DNA from: Thamnidium elegans
Taxonomy: Eukaryota > Mucoromycota > Mucoromycetes > Mucorales > Mucoraceae
Direction of reading: 5' to 3'
Assembly: GCA_025201345.1 (NCBI GenBank)
Contig: JAIXMG010000026.1
Location: 372,001-436,000 of the forward strand
Length of the DNA stretch: 64,000 nt
The position numbers and the translations under genes were made by a program. This document shows positions 33,386-45,168 of the stretch, piece after piece; position 1 is the first letter of the stretch, and every line of letters begins with the position of its first letter. The notes beneath the pieces were generated by a model. It saw nothing but the letters and a program-made list of their open reading frames with translations, was not told the origin of the DNA and did not search any database.

Positions 33386-36062
33386 CTAATTAATTGATTT
33401 CAAGAGGATTTCAAAAAAATATATACAAGAGTAGGTTGTTCAAATAATAACCCGGCGAGCTAAAAGACATGTATATTGTTTAATCCACTGTAAATCATTT
33501 ATATTGCGTAGTCCACTAAATCAGAAAAAAATTGCTACATTTTGGTAAGCAATCACCAGGTCTCGACTAAATAGATTACTCGTGAAACAACAGGTTTCAG
33601 GCATTTCTTTTTGTTTCTGGATCGACTTTTCAAATACCTGTGAACCTGCTTTATGAGCACCAAGATAGAATGCTCGGTTAATAAGTAGTTATTTATACTG
33701 ATGGGACCCATTGCAAGGTGAAGGTCCATAAATATAAAAGTAGTAACACTTTTTTATATATATATATAACTTGCTCTGAGTCATCTTCAAAGTATTCAAA
33801 ACTAAAGTCATCTGCCTCTGCTTATCTTTTTTTTTTTTTTTATTAATTACGAAAAAAAAGGCATGACACTTTTTTTATCTTTTAGAAAAAGAAAAAAAAA
33901 AGCAGCTGAAAAATGAAAATTAAGGTTGTACGTGTATGGGATCAGTTGATCACAGACACGGGGTCCCATCAAATTACTTTTTTGCATGAACAGAAACGCA
34001 TAGATCACCTAATAACCTTAATCTAGCCGTCCGGCGCGAAAATCCTGTCTATCTTCAATTAGTAAAAATTACGGGTAAGGTGCGTCCCTTATCAAATAAG
34101 TATTTGGGTACCCTGTATAATGGTCCCTTCTCCTCCATATATAGTATATATACCCTTAATTCTTTTACGTTTTTTTGCGTTTTCGTTAAAATCTATTTTA
34201 AAATAGGAAATAATTTAATATAGTCAACATTTGATAATTATTTGCGCCACTGCTTGGCCTTTTTTTTTTATAGAAAATACAAGATTTCCTAAAATGGAAC
34301 AACTTTTTTGACTCAACAGAAAAAAAAAGAAGAAGAGTAGTAATCTTTACATTTCGATACCACTAACCAGATACAGTAAGGACCTTAACATTGGACGCAT
34401 ATTTTAAACGATTAGTGTATGTTACTTTTATGATGTAAGATACGTAAAGGCATCTGAATCGGTGTTTTTTTTTTCATCATCTGTCCTTCAAAAATGACAT
34501 CAAAAAGATAAAGTTTCAGCGGCATAGAAAACACACGGGAAAAGAACGAAATAAAGAATAGTAAACTGGAATATTAATGAAATTAAATCGAGCGACAATA
34601 CATCAGATCATATATAAGGAATTGGAGTTCGCGCTACACAAAAAAAAACAGGATTACTGTACCATTGAACGTGTTTAACTATAAATTAAATATAACCGTT
34701 ACCATCGTTACCATAGTTACCATCGTTAATGACATTTCAGACTAAAACTAATGCTTTACTAGTATCGAATTTAAATAAAGAGCAAAGATATTAAAGAAAA
34801 AGAATCATCTAAAAGAAAGATGGGAACTTTTTAAGACGGCGCTGGGTACTGGAAAGGAAGGATATAGTTTTGTTTGGTACAAGAAAAGGATCAATGTATT
34901 GAGTTTTAAAAATAAAAATGTGGGGGAGGGTACTTTTTTTCTGGGAAGAAGAAGGGTAGCAATGGCCAATTAAAACCCAAGTCATTTTTTCTAAAAAAAA
35001 AAAAGACAACATTTCACTTGTATTCTATTGATTTTTCCAATACTTCATTTTTAAATAAGAAGAATAACCAGCCCTAGATGTCCGACTGGAATCGAAAGTA
35101 CCCCTCATCTATTAAAACAAAAAAAACCAAGACTCCGACAAAAAAAAAAGTACAAAAACGAGGAGGATAAACCTTTATGATTACAAGATTTAAGTGAATA
35201 CACACTCTTGTTTTTTTCTAAGCAGTAATTTCATTATTTACATATGATAGTTTGTGATACAAAAAAGCAGTAGTTTTTTTTTGTCTGGACTTTTTTTTTT
35301 TTTTTATTTTGCAGAAGGGAGAGAAACTGAAACGTGGGGAAGCTCAAATTGGAAATACAAATGACTCACGACTGATTTTGCCCCGCCTTTATAGTTTTTC
35401 TTTTTTAATCTCCCACGTTTACAAAATATGATAATACTGAATCGATTTATCATTATAAATGAATCATCATATCCCTTTATCATATTTTTATTTTACTATG
35501 TAATTTTTTCTTTTTGGCAGTACTTGTAGAACTCTTTTTATCTATAATAATATAATAGAGGAGAATCACGTCATATATATTTTTTTGTTGTTGTTTTTAA
35601 ACAGGTTAAAAATAAAGGGCATTCCGCGGAATGTAATAATAGTTGAAATTGTGGGGAAAATAACTCAGTGCAAATAGACTGTAGGAGTTTCATGTGAAAC
35701 CTTATGAATCAGCAATAGAAGGTACAACCACTATTTAAAGCGGAGAAAACCGGGTGTACGTTTAAGAAGGGTTCAAAAAGGGCTTTCAGGGTTATATATA
35801 AAAGCTAGAGTTACTAATTGATCATTTTTAGTTTCCTTTTTCTTTTTCTTTTTCTCTTTTCCTTTTCTTGATAGTTTTTAACCAATTTTTACCTTTTTTA
35901 AAAAAGAAAAAAAAAGATATATAATTTAATTTGAATGATAATAAGCATATCAAAGCTATAAAAAAAAAAAAACCTCCCCTTCCATCGACATTAATTATCT
36001 CTCTCTTTCTTTCTCTCTCTCTCTCTCTCTTTTTCTTTCTTTTTAACTATAAAAAATATTCA
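33386..36062. other. Non-coding region upstream of the bHLH gene
   Basis: 2.7 kb of AT-rich DNA without a recognised gene. It includes a short tandem of GTTACCATC-type units at about 34697-34725, many homopolymer tracts, and a CT-rich 5' leader (36000-36032, pure CT/TTTC repeats) directly before the bHLH start codon. The frame is open upstream of the accepted ATG, but the sequence there is simple repeat. Confidence 0.5.
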
Positions 36063-37183
36063 ATGGAATACGACGCATCTCATAAAGCTTCTAGCGTTAC
36101 TAGTACATCAAGTAACTCATCAATTTGGGATCCTTTGCCCTCTCTTTACACTGGACGCGCAGATTCAGTTTCTAGTGCATACGAATTCGATGATCTTCAA
36201 GAACCCGAGTCATTAGAAGGTATGGGTTATTTATTATTTTTTTAAGGAATGTGTATTAAAAAATTAATTTTCTTAGGCTTTAGTTATGAACCATTGATTC
36301 AACAAAAAATTCAAGAACCTGTTGATAATGAAAAGTCATTTTCTGACTTTTTAAATTCATTTTTTAAACAAGAAGTAAAGGTATAAAGAAAATTTTCCCA
36401 CAGTTCCAAATATGGAAATTAATTTTATTTATTATTATTTTTTTTTTGTAGGAGGAAGTGACGATTGATCACAAAGTCCCCTCATCTCATGGGAATCGTA
36501 AAAGACCTCTTGAAGAAGAAGACGAAGAAGAAGAAAAGAATAGAGAATTATTATCAGATGACCAAAAAAGAGCCAATCATATCGCTTCCGAGCAAAAACG
36601 TCGTAATACAATTAGAGGTGGATTCAAAGAATTAACTGAAATTATTCCTACTTTAAAGAATATCAATAATTCAAAAAGTACAATTTTATTCAAATCTGTT
36701 GACTATATTAAACAACTCGATAAAAGAAATAAATCACTAAGAGATAGACTTTGTTTATTACAAGCTCAACAAAGAAAAAGAAAACCAGTTAATGTTCACA
36801 AAAAGCAATTGGAATTACTTCAACAACAATTAAGAGTACAACAAGAACTTTTAACTAAACATAATATTCATTCAATACCTCTTTATACAACTCATTCTTC
36901 CATTTCTATTCCTGCCATGGATGATACTCCAGTTACTTCTACTACTACTTCTCCTACTCTTCCTCATGCATCATTACCAACTGTAAATAATATTCATCAT
37001 CATTACCACCATCATAATACATACAAAACTCCTGCCGCTCTGGTTATCCCCGCTGATGAATGGTCAACTCCAAGCTTCAATATTCCCGCTGATGATCATC
37101 AATATCAAAGCTCTTTTCGCGAAAGATTACTTAGTTCTGGTAAATTAAATCATTTAAGAAAAGACACAAATTATGCCCTGTAA
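36063..37183 (+). CDS. bHLH transcription factor
   Basis: Three exons: 36063-36219, 36277-36380, 36452-37183; 993 nt, 330 residues. An acidic/Ser-rich N terminus is followed by an acidic run (EEEDEEEEKN) and a basic helix-loop-helix at about residues 125-180. The basic region RANHIASEQKRRNTIRGGFK has the His/Glu/Arg positions that read E-boxes (CANNTG, probably CACGTG). Helix 2 reads SKSTILFKSVDYIKQLDKRN and continues into a Leu/Gln-rich coiled segment (leucine-zipper-like: LELLQQQLRVQQELL), so it is of bHLH-Zip form. The C-terminal third is rich in Thr, Ser, Pro and His. Related fungal factors act in lipid, phosphate or glycolytic control; which applies here cannot be told. The start at 36063 was chosen over an upstream in-frame start that would translate a CT-repeat leader. 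Confidence 0.92.
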
Positions 37184-40169
37184 TTCTTCTTCTTTATACT
37201 ACTATTACTACTATTATTCTTATGACTATGAAAAAAAAAAAATATTAAAAAAATTAAAATAAATCTTATTATATCAAATACAACCACACATATCGTGTAA
37301 ATTATTAACGGGCCGATCTATATATGGGTTCCATGCCTACCATGGCCTGGGAAATCATTCTTTTTTTTTTTTTTTAAAAAAAAAGACATGCCCGCAACTC
37401 GGTTGGTACAGTTTTCTTTATAATCAATGCGTTTTCCAATTAAATTTTTTTCGGTTGACGAAACTATCAAATGTACTTAATAGCAATAATAATGAAGCAC
37501 GGGGTACCAACAAGAAAAACGTTTTTTGTTTGTTTGTTTGTTTGTTCATCTAGTTAGTGCCGCTACTAACTGCATCTTAAAGCGAAAAGAAAACTTACAC
37601 GAGATAATAGAGAGAGTCTTTGTCATTTATTTTATTGTGTCGGGACAACACCAAACGTTAAACATCAAAACTACTAACATCAGAAATAGTGGGCGTAATA
37701 ATAAATAAAAAAAAATGGGGTGATACCTCGCTTAGACACAAAAATCTTAATTTAATTTCTCGCTGACTTTTAATAAAAAGAACAAGATGTATTTTGCATA
37801 CGTACAACTTGTCTCGTACTCGTTTAGGAAGTGCGTACAGGAGAGAATAATTCACACAATTAGAAAGTATTTATTACTATTAGTAAAATAACCATAGTCT
37901 CTTGGGAGATTAAAAAAAAAGGGGTTAATACAATTGTTCTCATGGTAACTTTTTTATTTCACCCCTAGACTTTTTTTTTAACCGAAAAAAAAATAGTTCT
38001 GCAGGATACAAGATGGGTACACTATGTAAAAATAGTTATAGTCCATACGTGTATTGACAGGACAATAGATTCTGTTCTACAGTGCCTAGAACACATATAC
38101 TTTTTGGGGGAGAAATGATCTTAATTTCTCAGGAATACAGGCTTTTTGTATCACCCCCTTGCCGTAGTTATACAAAATGTTTTGCGTGGAAAAATAGAGA
38201 AGCCTAAACGTTTTACTAATATTCAATCGGAAAGATCATCTCTTATACAAGATGGAATTATTCCGGGATTTTAGAGCGCCGTTCTTTCAATCGATCCCTA
38301 AGTATTTTCTATACACTGTGATACTGCTGCAAAATAAAATATATAAAAAAGTTTGTTATTGTACACAAACATGATCTTACTGGTACGACTTTCTATTTAA
38401 AAAGACACCGCAGAAATAAAAAACAAAAGCAAAAAAGCTTCTGGGTATCAATTTTTAATTCTATTTATACACTTTTATTCATAAATTATTCCTTTGGAAA
38501 AAATAAATAAAAGAAAGGGAAAATTAGTAAAAAGTTACTTAGGAAATAAATATGAAAACTTACAATTTATTATAAAAAATAGAAAAAGGGACAGACAGAA
38601 CGAAGAGGTAGACATAATGAAGAGACATAATGAAGGAAATAAAAGAAATAAAAAAGTAGAAGGTTGGCATAACTATGAAAGAATGAAACGAATAATTTGA
38701 GCTTACCGTCCAGTAAAGGAGATGCATAAGTGGCATAAGTGGTATGTCTAACCGTAAGTAACCAACAATGCTTTAACGATCCACATTAAAGTTTGATTTG
38801 TGTGTCAAAGTATAAAAAAAAGTAATAAAATATTTTAATTTACAGCAGTTGTTACTATGTACTTTTGCAGACCACATGTGCATGTATACTTTTAATTTGG
38901 CCACCAGAAGCGATACTAGAAGGACTTGCGGATGACTGAGAAAATAATGAGAGGAAAGGGACCACTAATGTAGAAAGAATCGTAAGTGATTTAGATATCT
39001 AATTACAACAACAAATATGTCTGTATTTATAAGAATTTAAAAAGAAAAAAAAGGAAAATAATATTGCAGGTCTTTACATAGTCGGTGAATGTTGGACACT
39101 TTTTGATAAACTATCTGAAAAGAAACAGCTTTTTCCCTGTTATTATTTGCCATAAAATGTATTTTAGGGACCATTTTCTCTTGGTTATTTCTTGTATGTT
39201 TATACAAAATATAAACATACAAGAAATAAAAAAAATCTTTTAAATCGTTATTACCTCTCACATGTTATAAAATGTACTTTAGGTATAAATCATTCAAGAA
39301 AAAAAAAATAGAATGCAGCAATGTCTATTTTCTCTCAACGATCCATGTATTAAATAAGATATGGCTAATAGTTATTTATGTCTGTATAGGTGATACAGTA
39401 GTGACTTTATTTCAGAATAGTTTTCACCAGAACGTCTTCAGTCCCCCAATATTACCACTATTCGATTGATGGGTGGCAAACAGCGATCTATAATAAGTAA
39501 CGCGACTAAAAGTAAAACAATGCTACCGGTTAAGAGAATGGAACGTTATGGTTCACACAAAAAACATTTTACTTCATCTATTTCAGAGACTGTATCTATT
39601 AATCACGTGATTATTTTAATCATCTTTTTTCGTTACACTCTGCAATTGACAGGTACATTTTTTTTGTGGTTCATTCGCTATATTATCTTGCTCTTAAAAA
39701 ACACATGAGTGACTCATACAGTATAACTAAACATTATCATTCTATTGTGTGGCTCTCTTGTCATCAACACAGCGATGCTATTCTAGTCTTTAAAAGTGTA
39801 GTATCTACCGAGGTTATTTATCAACGAAACGATGACAGAAGAAATGAGGATAATGAAATAAATATCACAAAGTTATTAATTATGTGTCATATTAATTAAC
39901 AGCAATAAATTTTTTTCATAGAATTTAAAATGACTATAATGTTTGAGCTCCTGTAAAAAAAAGATAATTATACAACAAATTTTTTCATACAACAGCTTGG
40001 GTACGGTCAAGAGCTATTTAAAGTGTTATAATCCATTATTGTTCGACCGTTATCATTTTTAAAACATTTGTTTTTACATGAATGTTTAGGCGTCACAACT
40101 AAAAAAGTAATTTTATTAGTGTTTAAAATAAGGTGTTTTCTGTGTATAATTAAAAGTCAGGAAATGGTA
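37184..40169. other. 3-kb AT-rich non-coding stretch
   Basis: 3' flank of the bHLH gene and intergenic DNA. There is a T-run/A-run junction at about 37361-37384 and a local inverted repeat at about 39196-39227 (CTTGTATGTTTATA..TATAAACATACAAG), a strong hairpin. Short open frames at 38494-38700 and 39466-39899 show no domain or composition that would support a gene. Confidence 0.5.
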
Positions 40170-41030
40170 CTTTTGCCCAAGTTACTTAGTGAAAGTTAGT
40201 CATCAAGTCATTTTCTTTAACACGAAATATTGAAAACCGCTTGTTGTTTTATATTTTCTCGATTTTTTCTACTTTTTTTGTGGTCGGTAATTTTTGCCAT
40301 TTTTGATCATTTTGGGGGGTCAACCCCTTTTGTTTTTCGATTTTTTTTCTCAGATTTTTGCAATTACTCCCGACCTACTTTGCTTTTATTTGTGAAAAAT
40401 TTAATGCTAATAAAGTACTTTTTTAGACGCATCTAATCCATCTAAAAGTATATTTTTACTAAAAACACTGAGCGAGTGATCAATGTTTAAAGACGTTTTT
40501 TTTTTAATAAAATTTGAGTTAAGTGGAACTTAAAATAGCGTTTTCTTTAAAGCGTGTTTTCTCGCTCAGTTTTAGTTGTAGCACTTTTATTTATAAATAA
40601 AGAATAAAGGGTTTTTAAAGATCTATAATCGTTGCTATAATCAAAAATAGTAATAGAAAAATATATTTTATGTAATCACGTAAAAGAAAAATCAAGAAAA
40701 ATTGTTACACAAAAAACGCGTGTCATTTTTTCCGAAAAAAGGTTATTTTTAAACATGATTACTCTTTCAATTTTGGAATTAAAAATTTGATTTAAAATGG
40801 ACTAAATGCGTCTAAAAGAGTACTTTACTATCCTTGTTTTTTTCACAAAGAAAGAAAACTTGGATCCGGAGTAATCGCAAAAAAACCGTGATTTTTGGCC
40901 AAAAAACAAAAGGGGTTGACCCCCAAAAATGAAAATCGAAAAAAAAACAAAAAAAAGTACGTTTTTAATTTTTTTTATCAAAGATGTATTCGAAACAACT
41001 ATTTTGTATTATACAACTTGGGTCCGAAAC
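40170..41030. repeat. Long imperfect palindrome (foldback element?)
   Basis: Left and right arms are inverted copies. The best core is GGGGGTCAACCCCTTTTGTTTTT at 40314-40337, matched by AAAACAAAAGGGGTTGACCCCC at 40902-40924. Further matches go inward (CTAATAAAGTACTTTTTTAGACGCAT at about 40407-40432 against ATGCGTCTAAAAGAGTACTTTACTAT at about 40806-40832) and outward (GCCCAAGTT at 40176 against AACTTGGGTC at 41016). In the centre, CTGAGCGAG at 40469 is mirrored by CTCGCTCAG at 40561. No protein is encoded. Confidence 0.85.
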
Positions 41031-41888
41031 GCGTTTTCTGTTTTTTAATAAATTAAAGACCATTATTTCTTATAGCTGCTGAAATTAGCAGTGTTTTCTT
41101 ATGTGAGCGATTTTTTAAAATCAGATACTCAAAGAGCTTTTTTAGCAGTGATTTTTAGACTGATCTTTTTTCTTTATCAAAATATAGTTTTGATAGTATT
41201 AGAAATGTTACCTATACCTATTTTGTTTTAATTTTTTTTTTTTTTGGTACTTCGTTGCCTGATCGCTTGAACATAATAATAATATTTTGTTTTTCAGCAA
41301 GTAAAAGGATAAACAAGATACATGTCTTTTTCCGCATAAGTTTCGAGTGCAGTTAAAATGTATGTACAGGATTATAATGTAAGTCCAATGTTATAATCAA
41401 GCGGTGTAGCCGGTAGCATGTCGAATGTTATGGATATATTTGTTGCTATAATACATGTCAAATTCCTTTTATTTATGTGCTATCGAACGTCAGAGATATA
41501 TGCATTGTAGGTCTATCAATGCTTGTGTGGGCACATCTATTGGCATTTTAGAATACAAACATACTTGAAGTAAAAACTCTGATAGGACAACTTTATAGAT
41601 TATCATGCAAGGGAAGTATACATATAAAAAAAGGGGGAGTCATGTATAAAGTTGTTATTCAAGAGCTTTTTTAAGTTCTAAACATTAAAGTGGCGCGTGT
41701 TTTTCCCTTTTTTTTTTTTTTTTTTAAAAAAAAAAGGTATAAAAAGCAACCATTACTTTTTTTTTTTCATGTGTAATTTTTTTTTTTTTTTTCACGCTGA
41801 CATATAAATTTTAACTACACTGAGTTCATTTATATCTTTTCTTTTCCTGATATTTCATTTCTGGCTTTGGAGTTTATTTACACAAGCC
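41031..41888. promoter_or_regulatory. Upstream region of the golgin gene
   Basis: Non-coding. It includes a T-run of about 19 followed by an A-run of 10 (41708-41736), a second long T-run at 41779-41792 and a pyrimidine-rich stretch up to the ATG. No specific binding site is claimed. Confidence 0.4.
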
Positions 41889-44800
41889 ATGGCCAAAGAA
41901 AAAGAACCTGAGACCTTGAAAAGGGAAGTTAATGAGGCAGTTAACGGTAAAGAGAGTGAAAAGGACCGTAACGTTATACGAGGTCTGTTGAAGAAAATAA
42001 AGACTATGGAAAAAGAACGAGATGGTCTATTGAAGCAATTGCAAGATGTAAAACCAGATAAAGCAACAGCTACTTTAAAGAACCAAGTGGAGGAACTTTT
42101 ATTAGAAAAGGAAGAATCCAAAAAATCCTTACTTCATTTTATGAATTCGGCCGATGAGGCTCAACAAAACTTGAAGAAACAATTAGAAGAATCTGCTAAA
42201 CAAAAGGCTGAAAATGAAGATGTTGTTAAACTGAAACAAGATTTACAACAACAACTGGACCAAGCTATATCTGAAAACACTAATTTACAACAAAAATCAA
42301 AACAATTAGAAACTCAATACGAGAACAGCTTACAAGAATTAAAACAGGAAAATGAATCCATCAAATCGAATTTGGAAGCACAAGTTTCTACGTTACAAGA
42401 ACAACTAAAAGCGGAAGAAACCGAAAAAGTAACACTACAAGATAAAATAAGCGAATTATCAATTGCACTAGAATCTAAACAAGAAGAAAGTTCTGGTGTG
42501 ATTGAATTACAAAAGGAAAAGGAGATTTTAGAGGAAAAATTGAATTTAGAATTAACTGCAAAAGATCAACTTGAACAACTTGTAAAGGAAAAGGATAATA
42601 GATTAGCGGACTTGAATAAGAAACACGATGCCAAGATAACTGAGATCAATACTAAATTAAAGGAAAGTAACAGAAAATTGGATGAGTTGACAAAACAGAA
42701 ATCTAGCAATAAAGTAAACAACAAGGCAAAGAATGATTTGGAAAACAAGTTGAAGGCTCAAGTTAAAGAAAACACTAGTTTAAAAGAATTATCTACTTTA
42801 AATGAAACTAAACTCAAGGATTTAACTGATGAAAAACTCCAATTGGAATCAAAATTAAACGACTTGGCAAATAATGATGATAAGGTAAAAGAGCTCGAAG
42901 AAAAGATTTTAAAAGCAGAGAATGATTTAAAACTTGCTCTTGATAATGAACAAAAGTCTTTGGAGAAATTAAACCAGTTGGAAGCAAAGCTTGAAAATGA
43001 CGAGGAACGATTATCAAAGTTAAACGCTGAAAAAGAAAAATTACTCGAAACACAATCTAATTTGGTAGCTGAAAAGGAGCAGTTAGAAAAGGAGAAAAAA
43101 GAGGTATTGAAGCAACTGGAAACATCAAAAGAATCTGTTGATAATGAAAAATATCAAGAAATTACCAAGTTGAAGGAATTAACAACCGAGTTGGAAAATG
43201 AAAGAGATACGTTACAATCCAATTTAACTGAAGCTGAAGAAAATCTCAAGTCTGCTAGTGAAAAATCTGAAGAATTAACAAGAGTATCTCAAGATTTATC
43301 CCAGGCAAAATCCGATCTTGAAACTGCCACTAAGGCATTAAAAGAATCTGAATCTTTACTCGAGCATTCAATGGAAGAACAAGAGAAATTGAAAACAGAA
43401 AAAGAGCAAGTTGCAACTCAATTAACAACACTTGAATCAAACCTTAAAACTTCAAATGAAGCTCTTGAAGCAGCTACAAAGGCTCAAAAATCACTTGAAA
43501 ACGAAAAGAACCAACTCACCAAACAACTTTCAGAAGCAGAAGCTAATCTTGAAGACGCATTTGAAAAATTAAAGGATTCTGAACAAGTCAATAAGAAATT
43601 AAGTGAAGCAGAGACTAAATTAAAGACATTAACCAATAAGTTACGAGATACAGATGAATCACTCAAGGTAGCCAAGGAAATGTTAAACGAGCGTGATATG
43701 GAGCTTGCTACTGCTCGTACCTCAATTGAAAGTATGCAAGATGTCGAAGAAAAGTCCAAAAAGTATGTAACCATGTTAACAAAAACTAAGAAACAAATTT
43801 TGCGATTGGAAAAGGAAAAGACAGATGCTACTAACCAAGCTGACTCATTCAAGAAACAAGTAACCACTATTGAGAGTGAATTGGAATCTGTAAAGAAACA
43901 ACTTGAGAAATCTATTCAAGAATCAGAACAAGCATCGAAATCTGAAAGTAACTTGAAGACCGAATTATCTCGATTAAATGCTAAATTACAATCAACTGAA
44001 GCAGATATTAATATCTTACAAAAGGAAAGAAAGGAAGCTGTAGATGAAAAGAATAGAATGTTTGATGAACTTCAAATTAAGCAGGCAGAATTTGAAAGCT
44101 CTCAAAGTATGGCTGAAAACTTACAACATAGATTGAATGAAACTGAACGATTAGTAGAAGAAGCAAATGAAAAGGCTTCTGCCTTAGAAGAATCTCAAAT
44201 GATGGTAGAGGAAGCTAAAAGAGATGCTGCTGATAGACAAAAGCAATGGAATGAACAAAAGGAGAGATTACAAGAAGATTTAAATCAAAGAGATCAACTT
44301 GTTAAAAAGTTGGAAGCTCAAGTAGTGACCTTAACCCAATCTTCTACAGATTTAACTGTTCAATTAAAGTCGTTACAAGAAAAGCTTGAAGAACTCGAAT
44401 CTGAAAATAATACCAAATCAAAAGATGTTGAATTATTGAAAAGTGACAAGCAAGGATTATTACAGAGAATTAATGAGACTGAAAAACAAGTATCAAAAAT
44501 GATTGAGGAATTAAAAGAAAAGAAGGAACTTGAGGTTAGTTTATCATTCAAAAACATAAAAAAAAAACCACTTTTACTGATAAAATTAAACTATAGGATC
44601 AGTTAGAGTCTTCAGTTCAAACCATTAAATCTTTACAAGAAGGTCAAAGTAAAGAATTGGAAGACCTTCGTGCTAAGGAAGGTTATCTCAAGACATTAAA
44701 CAGGGTAAAATAAGACGTTCACTGTGTTTAAAAAATATTTTTTTAATGATTTTTTTTTTTCATGCAGACATTAAAGGAAGAAGTTCGAAAATTATCTAGA

Positions 44801-45139
44801 GTACAACAACAACAACAACAACAACAACAGCAACAACAACAACCTACTATAGCAGAGACTAGAGCTAAATCGCCTTCACCTTCTGATTACCCTAATTCAC
44901 CAAAAGTACACCCTCACGCACACTCATTTGGAGCCCAATCTGAACTAATTCGATCCGAATCAGTATCTTCCTTCAGTAACTCTGTAAAGGAAGAAGAAGA
45001 AATCAATTTAGAATACCTTCGGAATGTAATTATTAAATTTTTGGAATCAAAATCAACAAGAGCACAACTTATTCCTGTATTAACCATGATGCTCAAGTTT
45101 ACTCCAGATGAAGTAAAAAGACTAAACCACGCTGCTTAA
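41889..45139 (+). CDS. Golgin: long coiled coil with C-terminal GRIP-like domain
   Basis: Three exons: 41889-44534, 44597-44704, 44768-45139; 3126 nt, 1041 residues. Residues 1 to about 940 are almost continuous heptad-type coiled coil rich in Glu, Lys, Leu and Gln (EEKLNLELTAKDQLEQLVKE and many similar stretches). A polyQ run (about 930-945, CAA/CAG) and a Ser/Pro segment follow. The last 45 residues, LEYLRNVIIKFLESKSTRAQ then LIPVLTMMLKFTPDEVKRL, match the GRIP domain, with its early aromatic, Tyr, that binds Arl1-GTP. This predicts a trans-Golgi tether like yeast Imh1 or golgin-245/97. Assignment to one specific golgin is not possible because coiled coils align non-specifically. Its stop is only 29 bp before the first possible ATG of the next gene. 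Confidence 0.9.
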
Positions 45140-45168
45140 ATAAAATTAAAATCTTAATAAGGGAAAAC

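Noticed and set aside
33700..34160. LTR retrotransposon end
   Set aside because: No TG..CA boundaries with a second copy, primer-binding site or polypurine tract found.
35931..36062. Upstream in-frame extension of the bHLH protein
   Set aside because: Would translate a CT-repeat leader (SLFLSLSLSLFFFLF); the ATG at 36063 gives a sensible N terminus.
38494..38700. 68-codon Lys/Arg/Asn-rich frame
   Set aside because: Low-complexity product of a purine-rich stretch; no motif.
39466..39899. Two overlapping 80-codon frames
   Set aside because: No domain, weak composition and no splice logic joining them.
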